Positions 36,601 to 45,019 of a DNA stretch of 48,600 bases are shown here, piece after piece. The notes under the pieces were generated by a model. It searched no databases. It saw nothing but the letters and a program-made list of their open reading frames with translations, and was not told where the DNA came from. The number at the start of each line of letters is the position of its first letter. Position 1 is the first letter of the stretch. Both the position numbers and the translations under genes were made by a program. Source of the stretch: Saprospiraceae bacterium (GTDB taxonomy: Bacteria > Bacteroidota > Bacteroidia > Chitinophagales > Saprospiraceae); NCBI GenBank assembly GCA_020628085.1, contig JAHDFQ010000011.1, positions 1 through 48,600 on the forward strand, read 5' to 3'.

Positions 36601-38761
36601 CAATATCAAATCCTGTTGGGGCAGTATCTGTCAACACAAATAAATCGGTAACAATATCTTCTTCACAACCAAATTGATTGCTTACATTTAAGGTGTAGGG
36701 TTGCTCACCTGCAACGGGTAGATCAATGGTCGTATTTTGGCTAGTTGGATCAGCAATATTGGTATCTGTAATCCATGAAAATTCAATTTCATCTAGCAGA
36801 TCCGTATTTTCAAACCCAATATTGATTTGATCGCCGACACAAGCCACATCAGGAGTATTTAAGTCTAAATTAATAGTTCCACCAACAACGGTAATACTGT
36901 CCAAAAAACTACAACCTAACTCATCAATTGCAGCTAAATAATAGGTGTTGCTCCCACCTTCACTTACTGTAATTTCTGTGTCTGCATCAAATACAGTTTG
37001 AAAGTTACCTTCTGTACTCCAGTTTAATGAAATAACGGCGTTACTATCCGAAACAATGGTGAAATCTTCTGAACAATACGTCGTATCGGGTGTCAAAATT
37101 TGACCTCCATTTTCTTGAATTTGTACCATCACCCGAAAACCTCCAGTGCAGTTATTTAACGTATCGGTTATGGCTACTTCATAAATAGTTGTTTCTGACG
37201 GTGTAGCCACTGGATTTGGTGAATTAGGATTATTTAAGGTTGCTGCGGGTGACCATTCATACGTGATATTAGCACTTGTAAATGGATTATTGTTGATACT
37301 TACAGAGGCATTTGGACAAATAGTAAGCGTGTCTACAATAGCATCATTATCCAAAATAGAAGCGTCAAATGTTTCAGAAAAAGTTTCCGAACACCCATCA
37401 ACAGCAGAAGCCACCAATGTCAAGGTCAATTCATCTAAATCAGTAATGGAGAATGTAGGGTTTTCTTCTGTAGAAGTTTGACCATCGCTCAATGTCCAAG
37501 AATAACTACCAATTTCTGAAAAACTATCGAATGAAGTATTGGAAGCAGCAACAATTAAGCTATCCACACAATCCAATACTAAATAATTAAATTGAGGTGT
37601 TAAAGTCGATTCTTTTAAATAAATCGTCTGAACCAATGTATCAGAACAGGCACTACTTGGTTCTGCAATTAAAGTGATATCATAAAAACCAGTATCAGGA
37701 TATGTATACGTGGGTTCAAAAGCAGTAGAAGTTGAATCAGGATGATTCGGATCACCAAACATCCATAGAAAATCATCCGCATTAGTACTAACGTTTATAA
37801 AATCAACTGTCAAATCTTCACATTGTGCTAGTGGATTTCCAACGATTGGATTAACCGCCAAACAACTTCCAACATTGTACTGAAAATCTCGTCTGTTGGT
37901 CGCAATCAACTCTCCGTCTCTATATTCTTCGATACAAACTCCTACCACAAACTGTCCAATTGTATTAGGTGTTCCCGTCAATAAACCTGTATTAGAATCA
38001 ATGGTTAATGCATCCCCACCTAGCAAATTGTTAACATCGTATGGTGCTGCCCAGACCACTTCGTCGTAAGGCGGCGGTAATGGTGGTTGAGGTTGATTGT
38101 TTATAAAATCTCCACCTTGCAGTGGCGTACAAAGACTATATACCAAGGAATCGCCATCAATATCAGTAGCGGAATGATCGAAAGAAATGGGTTCGTTGAC
38201 ACAAATAAATAGGGGAGGCCAATCTCTAAATTTAGCTCCCGAATTACATTCTAAGATAGCTTCTTCGGTCAGTATAGCTTGGAAAGTTGCTCCTGTATTG
38301 GTTGGATCAACAATGTTTGTAATGGTTTGATTTCGACAACATCTTTGATAGGCAAAATTATATCCACCTTGTGTAAAAGGTAAAGAAACTACCCGTCGAT
38401 ACGTCGTTGTATGTACACAAACATCACCTGGGACGAACAGACATGAATCCGATAAAATTGGAGTCAGTGTATCATTATTCATCAAGGGCAACATTAAGGA
38501 ATCAATTAAACCACCGTTAGAATTAAAAATTCCGATGGCAGCAGGGTCATCAAACACGGCAAGAGGATCAGCATAGAAACAATCTCGATATACCGTTAAA
38601 GTAATTTCATATTGATCGCTACCCAAACAGGTATAATTCATCTCTCCACCGATTATGTGAGAGGCTTTAGATTCAGATGTAAAAATAAAGAGTATCAATA
38701 CGACAAAAGCAAATAGTCGAGTCGTTTGATAGAGTGTGTTTTTGATTGAAAATTGATTCAT
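33635..38761 (-). CDS. Giant T9SS type B surface protein with PKD and YxWxP modules
   Basis: 1708 residues. Signal peptide about 1-33 (ends ESKAS), then an N-terminal domain opening with HIIGGEMNYTC, common to Bacteroidota gliding-associated proteins. The body alternates about six PKD-like domains (WxFGDG or variants WDFGNG, WVFSDG) with about seven beta-modules carrying YxWxP followed by NPNSPNP and TTxYxVxI, each ending near a Cys. The last 95 residues (PNSFSPNGDDINDVLF, IFNRWGQKVFES, GYYLEV, GNITLLK) are the gliding motility-associated C-terminal domain (CHU_C), the type B sorting signal of the T9SS. Likely a cell-surface adhesin. It is last in a unit after the PorE-like and PorP/SprF-like genes; PorP/SprF-like proteins are usually partners of type B cargo. 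Confidence 0.92.
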   Translation of the reverse strand: MNQFSIKNTLYQTTRLFAFVVLILFIFTSESKASHIIGGEMNYTCLGSDQYEITLTVYRDCFYADPLAVFDDPAAIGIFNSNGGLIDSLMLPLMNNDTLTPILSDSCLFVPGDVCVHTTTYRRVVSLPFTQGGYNFAYQRCCRNQTITNIVDPTNTGATFQAILTEEAILECNSGAKFRDWPPLFICVNEPISFDHSATDIDGDSLVYSLCTPLQGGDFINNQPQPPLPPPYDEVVWAAPYDVNNLLGGDALTIDSNTGLLTGTPNTIGQFVVGVCIEEYRDGELIATNRRDFQYNVGSCLAVNPIVGNPLAQCEDLTVDFINVSTNADDFLWMFGDPNHPDSTSTAFEPTYTYPDTGFYDITLIAEPSSACSDTLVQTIYLKESTLTPQFNYLVLDCVDSLIVAASNTSFDSFSEIGSYSWTLSDGQTSTEENPTFSITDLDELTLTLVASAVDGCSETFSETFDASILDNDAIVDTLTICPNASVSINNNPFTSANITYEWSPAATLNNPNSPNPVATPSETTIYEVAITDTLNNCTGGFRVMVQIQENGGQILTPDTTYCSEDFTIVSDSNAVISLNWSTEGNFQTVFDADTEITVSEGGSNTYYLAAIDELGCSFLDSITVVGGTINLDLNTPDVACVGDQINIGFENTDLLDEIEFSWITDTNIADPTSQNTTIDLPVAGEQPYTLNVSNQFGCEEDIVTDLFVLTDTAPTGFDIVQDCEGFDLTFTNPHLNADFYQWDFGDGIGSGTGATASYTYGIPGTYLVTLSPIEGLPCELDDFQMEIQIPYQVANPAFDVEIVSCGDSATLTFIDATQALQGNVVGWLWDFGNGITSTDQNPTIDFPIDNVDGLNLMVTTDEGCTAQAQLPFDLSNYIINTDALQANQFRCSADPFGLYPDGNPSLTYQWEPVDAVNDPTLANPLSTATEATLYSVTITNFNGCQVEREVSFDREEDLLNADFEWNYTECVDLAALDFEAFSTYSGSDIVSYEWSYGTDSTATGTTFSTALDMSEEVEVTLVVTAADGCTATNTQLVDFSILELDIPETMILCFGETTTLNTNGNVNYEYTWTPSTGLNNPNSPMPTINLIDTTTYVVSIFDPNTGCGTEQTVTFEVSEGLEDPEFTTQSIECQDGLTVEFIGGTIYGNSEIVAWDWVFSDGTTSNEQTVSISFDEAQSFNADLVVTTVDGCEFDLAQVVEYDVELIDIDFMTPTVQTCANEPVALNPNGNSSFLYQWSPATDLTNPNAMNPSASPSETTEYTVTITAFNGINNCEIIETVTVEVETVDLDFLPGTVVACEAQSVNLNDNAQGNLTYNWNPSNTLDDGTAINPLATITENTIYNVTITNLDGLGICEYTDSVAVVIADLPELNIDDSDPICEEEATLTALTNPTNDIIWSDNSDFSTILGTEIEQEVMTSQEATTYYVQAIGSNGCENIDSISVVNLGVDIDIINSEITCVGDTFILEAMNLDLLDELTYEWQPSSLVIEGQGTPMAAITPEANTVFSLNAVNQHGCEITENIEVEVQDLSVFINIEGEKDTIVEGESIQLYVEGLVENEDIIYQWAPEMFLNDPFSATPVATPDVTTNFIVGVQDENGCVGTATYEVVVIPSTCDQPYVFIPNSFSPNGDDINDVLFVNGQPIEEMRLSIFNRWGQKVFESFSKDQGWDGTFEGKQLPPDVFGYYLEVTCFNGEEYYKQGNITLLK

Positions 38762-38777
38762 TGCTAAATTATATGTT

Positions 38778-38858
38778 CATCACTGTAAAGTGATGGTGTT
38801 AGTTTAAAACGGATTAGAGAGTTGTTAGTGAAGAGGTCACTCAAGTGAACTCTTCACT
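38778..38858 (-). other. Two hairpins between the PorE-like gene and the adhesin gene
   Basis: In the 106-bp gap, 38778-38784 pairs with 38789-38795 (7 bp, 4-nt loop) and 38827-38840 pairs with 38845-38858 (14 positions, one mismatch). Neither is followed by a U-run in the direction of transcription, so they look like intercistronic processing or mRNA-stability structures and not strong terminators. They could allow different expression levels of the adhesin and the upstream membrane genes. Confidence 0.5.
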
Positions 38859-38867
38859 CTACTTTTA

Positions 38868-41324
38868 CTATTTTGATCTAATTTCGATAATTTCTACGCG
38901 TCTTTCTTTCGATGCGGAAGTGCTATAAATAGAATTTTTCCGATCTGAAAGATTATCACTTACGCCTGATGATGCTGAATTTTCACCAAAAGGAACTTCT
39001 GTTAATGTCAATTGTTGGTTGTTGATATATTTCATTAATGCGCCGTCATTCCATCTTTGAAAATGGTTTCGTACACTAGAAATACGTCTTTTCGTCAATG
39101 CCTTATTATAATCACTTTTTGCTCTTGGACTGGCAAAACCTTTTACTTTAATTTCAACAGATTCGCCTTGTTCTAAAAATCGTAACAATTGAGTTGTAAA
39201 CTGATCTAAGGTTTCTTTTCCTGTGCGGACTTGATTTTCAAAAAACTGTTCAATTTCTGTATCCGTACTATATTTTTCGTCGGATGTTAGTCCTTTTCCA
39301 TACTCGTTTTTGAAAGTCGATTTTCTAGCATAATAGGCATCAAAAGACTGTCCATAAGTTTTTTGAGTGGTGGTGTTACGTGTATTGGAATCTGGTTGAT
39401 CATTATCGAAATATAACGGTAACGGTAAGTAACCATCCAAGGTTACTTTAGAAACAGGAACAATAGCTGGGGCTTTTTCTTTTTTCAAAAAGAATCGCTT
39501 TTCAATATTTCCACTATCAACTAATGATGACGGATCTAACATAATCGTATCAGACTGATAACCTGCTTTACTGGCGATCAACATATATGCCGTTTGAGGT
39601 TTTAATTCAAATTTGAAATCATTGTTGGTTGGGTTGCGCTGATTTTTATTTTGATTACTTGTAACTTCAATTAATTGAACTTCTGTGCCTGATAGAGCTG
39701 TCCTATTTTCGTTATAAACGAGGGCATTTAATAGTAATGGTTCAGGCGATTCTTTAGGAACTTGATTTAAAAACAACTGTATTTCCTGATTCGGATTTGA
39801 TTGAATTGTCGCTGTACTAATTTTCTTTTTAGCCGTGGTAAATCCATCCTTTTTAGCGACTAATTCGTAGTTGTTATCAGGTTCTATTTGAAAAGAAAAC
39901 GTATTACTTTTTTCATTGTATAGTACATCGACTTGTTTGCCTTTCTCATCATTTAGCATCACTTTTACCCCAACTAAATTGGACATGTTTTTCTCGTCCA
40001 ATGTAACTACATCAACATCAAGCATTTTTAAACCTAGTTCAACCGAGTAAATATCATTACAACAAGCTTCTTTAGATGCTTCAATATAGGCAGAACCTAA
40101 ACGATTGGATGAAAAATAGGCTGTTGATCCGTCAGAATTAACACTATAATAAATATCATTAAAACTACTATTGATAGGCGTCGCTAAGGGGGTCGGTGCT
40201 AACCATTCTCTATTTTGCTTTTGGGTTTGGTAAATATCATAACCACCCAAAGTAGGATAACCCGTCGTTGAAAAATAGAGTATGTGTTTTTTAGAATCGT
40301 AAAAAGGCGTAATTTCGTCCGAAATCGTATTAATCGCTTCTACATTTTGTGCTTGTCCATAAGTTCCGTCTTCATTAATGAAAGCAAACCAAATATCCAT
40401 ACCACCTTTTCCGTTGGGGCGATCAGATGCAAAATAGAGTATTTCTTTTCCGTTTGGACTTGTACCAACACTTGGTTGCGTATGTGTATAGGCAGGAATA
40501 TTGATAAATTCAGGTAGTTTTTGTTCGTTCGTCCATGTTCCTTTGTTGGTACGACTGCGTGAATAAATTGCACATTTTATATCTGTCACATTAATATATT
40601 CACAGACGGTATAATACATTTTTGTACCTTTAGTGTTAAACGCTGTATGGGCGGTATGTGATCGTTTTTTATTAAAATCATGTTCCATAACTTCTCCACG
40701 TTCTCCTTTAACAGACGTTAATACTTTGGAAATATGTCTTTTGGGAGTATATTCATCCACGTCATTTTCAAAGCGATCTGAGGTATAATATAAAGTGTCG
40801 TTGCGTTCAATAGCACCAAAATCTGAAAAAGGCGTATTGATGTCTTGACCTAATTGTTGTACTGTCAAATTATCATTGGTCATTTCTAATTGTTTGATTG
40901 CCCATTTACAATCTTCTAGGTGTTTTCTAGATGCTAAGATCAGATCATTTTCAGATGGATTTGTTTTTAAAAACTGATCGAAGGAAAGTGCTGCTGCTTC
41001 ATATTTTCCAAGTTGTTTTTGGATAGTTCCCAACCAAAAATGAGCCGTTGGGAAATCTTTTGCTTTTTTAGAAGTTAGAACGGATGTGTAGGCGGTTTCT
41101 GCCGTTCTGAAAGCGTCAAATTCTCTAGCTGCTTCAGCATATTTGAAGTTCAGAAATGGGATAGTATTATCCATCTCCATAGCTTCTCCATATCGTGTTA
41201 GGGCTTCATAATAATTACCTGTTTGGTATGCCTTATCACCAGCCAAAACGTAATCTCTAATTTGTTGTGCGGATAGACTACAAGTTAGAAATACAGCCAA
41301 AATGGTCAATATATTTTTTGTCAT
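38868..41324 (-). CDS. PorE-like OmpA-family protein (TPR, PD40 propeller, CRD, OmpA)
   Basis: 818 residues from the ATG at 41324, chosen because it begins the signal peptide MTKNILTILAVFLTCSLSAQ; an upstream in-frame ATG at 41405 would overlap the porP/sprF gene and bury the signal. Domain order: TPR repeats (about 24-160), a PD40/WD40-like beta-propeller (about 170-430, with repeated YFxSxRxxGxGGxDI motifs such as YFASDRPNGKGGMDIW), two carboxypeptidase-regulatory domains (about 440-630), and a C-terminal OmpA domain (about 700-815) with GFASPRAKSDYNKALTKRR, whose Asp and Arg bind peptidoglycan in the family. This order matches PorE of Porphyromonas gingivalis, which links the T9SS to peptidoglycan. 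It lies 65 bp after the porP/sprF-like gene. Confidence 0.88.
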   Translation of the reverse strand: MTKNILTILAVFLTCSLSAQQIRDYVLAGDKAYQTGNYYEALTRYGEAMEMDNTIPFLNFKYAEAAREFDAFRTAETAYTSVLTSKKAKDFPTAHFWLGTIQKQLGKYEAAALSFDQFLKTNPSENDLILASRKHLEDCKWAIKQLEMTNDNLTVQQLGQDINTPFSDFGAIERNDTLYYTSDRFENDVDEYTPKRHISKVLTSVKGERGEVMEHDFNKKRSHTAHTAFNTKGTKMYYTVCEYINVTDIKCAIYSRSRTNKGTWTNEQKLPEFINIPAYTHTQPSVGTSPNGKEILYFASDRPNGKGGMDIWFAFINEDGTYGQAQNVEAINTISDEITPFYDSKKHILYFSTTGYPTLGGYDIYQTQKQNREWLAPTPLATPINSSFNDIYYSVNSDGSTAYFSSNRLGSAYIEASKEACCNDIYSVELGLKMLDVDVVTLDEKNMSNLVGVKVMLNDEKGKQVDVLYNEKSNTFSFQIEPDNNYELVAKKDGFTTAKKKISTATIQSNPNQEIQLFLNQVPKESPEPLLLNALVYNENRTALSGTEVQLIEVTSNQNKNQRNPTNNDFKFELKPQTAYMLIASKAGYQSDTIMLDPSSLVDSGNIEKRFFLKKEKAPAIVPVSKVTLDGYLPLPLYFDNDQPDSNTRNTTTQKTYGQSFDAYYARKSTFKNEYGKGLTSDEKYSTDTEIEQFFENQVRTGKETLDQFTTQLLRFLEQGESVEIKVKGFASPRAKSDYNKALTKRRISSVRNHFQRWNDGALMKYINNQQLTLTEVPFGENSASSGVSDNLSDRKNSIYSTSASKERRVEIIEIRSK

Positions 41325-41389
41325 CGGTTTAAGATTAAAATGCGTGTTTAATTGTTGTAATTGGATTATTTTAAAATCAAAATAATTAC

Positions 41390-42445
41390 TTAGTAGATTG
41401 GACATTGTTTAAAAGCAGGTAAGGATTTTAAATTAAATATTCTATACATAATAGCTAGTTCTGGACCACCTTGTCTATTGGTTGCACGTTGAAATTCAGA
41501 TACATTTATATCATAACTCAAGCCAAATAACCAACGATTGTAGTGTAATTCTACGTTTGGTGAAAAAGCATCATTAAACGAGTTGAATCGCATACTCACA
41601 CCCAGTTGAATGGCTAAATCATCTAAATTTTCGTTCTTTTTTAAGTGTAATCGACCTGCAATACCTAATAAATTTTCGTTATAATCTTGCTGAAATTGAA
41701 ATAAAGCACGTCCGACAATATCAAATCGTTGTTTGAGCATAAAAGTAGCTTCACCAAAAATATTTATGCGACTAGCTAAATCAATAGGTTGATTTGCGTA
41801 GAAATTGACTGAAGGGGAGTTGATGTGAAACATAGCTACACCTAAATCTATTCGGGTTCTTTTTCTTGGAACTTGATAATGATAATTCAAACCAGCCGAA
41901 AAATCGAGGTAAAAAATCGAATTATCTCGTCCTGTATCTTCTTCACCTGTTGGTAGCGCAGAACTAAATAACTCACCATTAAATTGAGTATTGGTCGTCA
42001 AACCACTATCATCAAAAGCACGATTGGCAACCCCTAAACTTGTTCCTACTGAAAGAAAACTTTTTTGCGATAAACGGTGTGTATATGCTAGGTTTAAAGC
42101 AATATTGGTTAGGCTTAAATTACCGTCACCTGCCTGATCGTAGTTAAATAAAAGTCCAAGTCCAAATGCGCTGTTGTCCATACCTTCACGGAAAACTTTC
42201 ATGTCATAAGCACCTGAAAATGTGGTATATCCAGTTGGAACATTGCCCCATTGATTTCTATAATTTCCTACAAAACGTTGATCGCCTTGAAAAACACCTG
42301 TTCGTGCAGGATTGAGGTTCAAAGGTGAATGATAGAACTGTGAAAAGTGAATGTCCTGAGCACGACTTTCAGTAGTAGAAAATAGAGCAAACAGGCAAAA
42401 GAGTACAAATAATTGGTAGTTTCGTTGATTAAAATACTTATTCAT
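41390..42445 (-). CDS. PorP/SprF family outer-membrane protein
   Basis: 351 residues from the ATG at 42445, selected because it gives a normal signal peptide (about 1-30, ending ESRAQ); an in-frame ATG at 42484 adds 13 residues without a reason. After cleavage it starts DIHFSQFYHSPLNLNPARTGVF, the hallmark of PorP/SprF proteins, and alternating hydrophobic strands suggest a beta-barrel with a final aromatic-rich strand (RIFNLKSLPAF). Such proteins hold type B T9SS cargo at the cell surface; SprF is needed for SprB surface display. Here the gene is first in the unit with the PorE-like and adhesin genes. A strong promoter candidate lies at 42701-42731, leaving a 5' untranslated region of about 250 bases. 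Confidence 0.92.
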   Translation of the reverse strand: MNKYFNQRNYQLFVLFCLFALFSTTESRAQDIHFSQFYHSPLNLNPARTGVFQGDQRFVGNYRNQWGNVPTGYTTFSGAYDMKVFREGMDNSAFGLGLLFNYDQAGDGNLSLTNIALNLAYTHRLSQKSFLSVGTSLGVANRAFDDSGLTTNTQFNGELFSSALPTGEEDTGRDNSIFYLDFSAGLNYHYQVPRKRTRIDLGVAMFHINSPSVNFYANQPIDLASRINIFGEATFMLKQRFDIVGRALFQFQQDYNENLLGIAGRLHLKKNENLDDLAIQLGVSMRFNSFNDAFSPNVELHYNRWLFGLSYDINVSEFQRATNRQGGPELAIMYRIFNLKSLPAFKQCPIY

Positions 42446-42887
42446 AGGAAATTGATAGTTTATCAGTTTAAGAGTAACGTTCATGTTGATTCTATATTGA
42501 ATACTCCAAAACAGAGTTATTCCACATAGAATATTCTTTTATTTTCATTCAAGGCATGGGGGGAATCAAACAAAAAAGACGAGTCCTTTTGTTCTTTACT
42601 GTTATATCCTGCGTAAGCTAAAGGGAAATGGAATACAGAACACTTGAATTAATGTGTAGATTCCAAAATGAAAGGTGTTTTAAATTTTGCTAAGCTGATG
42701 CAAAGTTATATTAAATAAATTTGGTTATCAAGATTAATAGGGACTTTATATCAACTTTTTTTTAATACTTTGCTCTGAATAAAGAATTACAACAACTTAG
42801 CCAAAAATGATTTGGATTGAAATATTTAACTTTTGCATTTCCTGAAAAAAAGGTATAGATTGCGATGTAAACTATATTACTACATAT
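42446..42887. other. Divergent intergenic region of the porP/sprF unit and class V enzyme gene
   Basis: 442 bases. It contains the minus-strand promoter described separately and a fairly GC-richer stretch near 42555-42620 with GGGGGG and a run of AAAAAAG, which lies inside the untranslated leader of the porP/sprF unit. For the plus-strand gene the best box (TAACTTTTG, 42827-42835) has an extra base in its centre. No ORF or terminator was seen. Confidence 0.35.
42701..42731 (-). promoter_or_regulatory. Promoter of the porP/sprF-porE-adhesin unit
   Basis: On the minus strand TTG (42731-42729), 20 bases, then TAACTTTG (42708-42701), a perfect TAnnTTTG match. The predicted start is near 42695, about 250 bases before the porP/sprF ATG, a long leader that could hold regulation. 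Confidence 0.7.
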
Positions 42888-44132
42888 ATGAGTACTAGAA
42901 GAAATTTTATTAAATACTTCGGAATGTTTAGTTCTGGGGTATTTATTGACCGATATATTGATGTTGACAACGATTATCCTATTTTAGATGAACGACAGTT
43001 TGACTGGGCTAAAATTAAAAATTATTTTCCTATAAAAGACTATCCGTTCATTCATTTGAATAGTGGAAGTGCAGGTGTTATGCCCCAACAAGTCGTAAAA
43101 GCTTTGGTACGCCACATCACAGAAATGAATTCTAAGCCACCCTACGAAGCTTGGAAGGATTGGCAAGAAATTAAAGCAGTCAATAAATCAGATTTGGCTA
43201 ACCAATTAGGAGTTCAATCGGATGAACTAGCTGTTTTGAGAAACACTACTGAAGGTCTAAATAATCTCATTTTTGGTATTCCATTGCAAGCAAAAGATGA
43301 AGTAGTAGCTGCAACGCATGATTATCCGTTTGTCATCAATGCACTTGAACAACGTGTACAAAGGGATCAGGTTCATTTTACAAAACTAGATATAAATTTG
43401 ACAGATGCCACTGATGAAGAAATTGTTGCGAACTATAGAAATGCGGTCACTGAAAAAACTAAAATTTTAGTTTTAACCCATATTACTCACCGTGAAGGTC
43501 GCATTTTACCTATCAAAGCGATTAGTGATGCATTACAAAAATATGATGTAAAAATCATTTTGGATGCAGCACATTCTTTCGCTCATTTTCAATATAAATT
43601 ACCCAATTTAGGTGTTGATTTCATGGCAACGAGTTTGCACAAATGGCTCAATGCACCACACGGAACAGGGCTTTTGTACATTAAAAAAGAACGTATTAAA
43701 GAAATATATCCACTTTTATCCGCAGATGCAACACGAACTGATTTTATGGATAAATTTGAATATTTAGGGACACGCGCTTTCCACCAAGAAATCGGTATCA
43801 CCGCAGCTTTGATGTTTCAGAAATTTGTAGGAGAACAGCGAAAAGAAGAACGATTGCAACATTTGAAACAATACTGGACAGATCAGGTGAAAAACTTGGA
43901 TCGGGTTTACTTTTGTACGCCTTTGAATCCTCAACAGTCTTGTGCCATTGCTTCTTTTAAAATGGACGGAGTGCATAATTTGCTTGGAAAATTAAAAAAA
44001 GATTATAAAATACACGCTAAATCTGTAGGTACGGATAAAGGAGCATTTATACGAATTACCCCTAATATTTTTACTTTGGAACGTGATTTGGATGTGTTGG
44101 TTGATGCAATTCATCAAATACACAAGTCTTAG
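42888..44132 (+). CDS. Tat-exported class V aminotransferase-fold PLP enzyme
   Basis: 414 residues. The N-terminus MSTRRNFIKYFGMFSSGVF fits a Tat signal (S-T-R-R-x-F-I-K). The rest is a class V aminotransferase (isopenicillin N epimerase/cysteine desulfurase-like) fold: HLNSGSAGVMP near 56-65, RNTTEGLN at 118-125 for the PLP phosphate, Asp226 and His229 in DAAHSFA, and the Schiff-base Lys252 in SLHKW. The substrate cannot be told from sequence. Periplasmic PLP enzymes are less common, and the Tat signal suggests it is folded with its cofactor before export. It is followed after 15 bp by a VanZ-like gene, so co-transcription is likely. Confidence 0.87.
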   Translation: MSTRRNFIKYFGMFSSGVFIDRYIDVDNDYPILDERQFDWAKIKNYFPIKDYPFIHLNSGSAGVMPQQVVKALVRHITEMNSKPPYEAWKDWQEIKAVNKSDLANQLGVQSDELAVLRNTTEGLNNLIFGIPLQAKDEVVAATHDYPFVINALEQRVQRDQVHFTKLDINLTDATDEEIVANYRNAVTEKTKILVLTHITHREGRILPIKAISDALQKYDVKIILDAAHSFAHFQYKLPNLGVDFMATSLHKWLNAPHGTGLLYIKKERIKEIYPLLSADATRTDFMDKFEYLGTRAFHQEIGITAALMFQKFVGEQRKEERLQHLKQYWTDQVKNLDRVYFCTPLNPQQSCAIASFKMDGVHNLLGKLKKDYKIHAKSVGTDKGAFIRITPNIFTLERDLDVLVDAIHQIHKS

Positions 44133-44147
44133 ATTTATAATAATCCC

Positions 44148-44963
44148 ATGTTGACAATCATTGAATGGCTCAAAGGTCATCGTTTCTTGAATATAATTTT
44201 TCTTTTACTTTATTATGTTTTAGTAGTGCTGCCACACGAGCAGGTAGGGCTTTGGACGGTGGATGTTTTTGGACATTTGCCTCGAGATACCTACAATTTA
44301 ATTATTTTAGCCATTGCCATTACTTGTTTGGCATTATATACAGTGCCTTGGTTGTTGAACGTTCGGCATTGCTCCACTTGGAAGCGACAGAGTTTTTATT
44401 TATTAGCTACCATTGTTCTTGCAGCTTATACGATGACCAATTTATTTGTGGTTAATATTGAAGTAGTGCATTTTGTACAATATGGTATTTTTACCATTCT
44501 TTGTTACCCACTCATTGGAAATTATAGTTTGGTATTGATTTGGACAACTCTAGCAGGCTCGTTAGACGAAGCCTACCAATATTTTTATCTTTCTCCCGAT
44601 CGAACGGATTATTATGACTTTAATGATGTGATTACGAATTTGATCGGTGGAGCTTTTGGATTGGTTTTTTTACGTAGTTTTGAAATTACAGGAAAATATA
44701 TAGACTTTGCTAGTTTTACTAAAACTAAAACGTTTTATATGTTGATCGTACTTTCTCTCTTATTTACGATCATTATCAATACCGCTGTTCTTGATGTTTA
44801 TAAAACGGAAACTTCTGAAGCACTCTATTATTTGGTCAAAAAGACACCACAGGGTTGGTGGTCAGTTGTTCATCCCAATGTGACGTTTCATATTATGCAG
44901 CCATTGGAAGGGGTAATGGCAACGATAATCTTATGGATATTTTATAGAAAGTTAGGTGAATAA
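44148..44963 (+). CDS. VanZ-like family membrane protein
   Basis: 271 residues with about seven hydrophobic spans. The stretch HFVQYGIFTIL followed by SLDEAYQYF, then RTDYYDFNDVITNLIGGAFGL, carries the VanZ-type pattern: an H/Y in a membrane span, the DE..Q motif and R..D..D..xN.xG near the next span. The namesake VanZ gives low-level teicoplanin resistance, but most homologues have no proven function and may act in cell-envelope processes. It lies 15 bp after the Tat-exported PLP enzyme and ends at a strong shared terminator. Confidence 0.75.
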   Translation: MLTIIEWLKGHRFLNIIFLLLYYVLVVLPHEQVGLWTVDVFGHLPRDTYNLIILAIAITCLALYTVPWLLNVRHCSTWKRQSFYLLATIVLAAYTMTNLFVVNIEVVHFVQYGIFTILCYPLIGNYSLVLIWTTLAGSLDEAYQYFYLSPDRTDYYDFNDVITNLIGGAFGLVFLRSFEITGKYIDFASFTKTKTFYMLIVLSLLFTIIINTAVLDVYKTETSEALYYLVKKTPQGWWSVVHPNVTFHIMQPLEGVMATIILWIFYRKLGE

Positions 44964-45001
44964 AAAAACACCTAATGAACTTCAATTCATTAGGTGTTTT
45001 T
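44964..45001. terminator. Bidirectional intrinsic terminator
   Basis: A perfect 16-bp stem (44964-44979 with 44986-45001), 6-nt loop, with A-run on one side and T-run on the other, between the convergent VanZ-like and TerB-like genes. Confidence 0.9.
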
Positions 45002-45019
45002 CATACTCAAAAAAAAGAT

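Noticed and set aside
41325-41405. Upstream in-frame start for the PorE-like gene
   Set aside because: It overlaps the porP/sprF gene and puts 27 residues before a good signal peptide; the ATG at 41324 is better.
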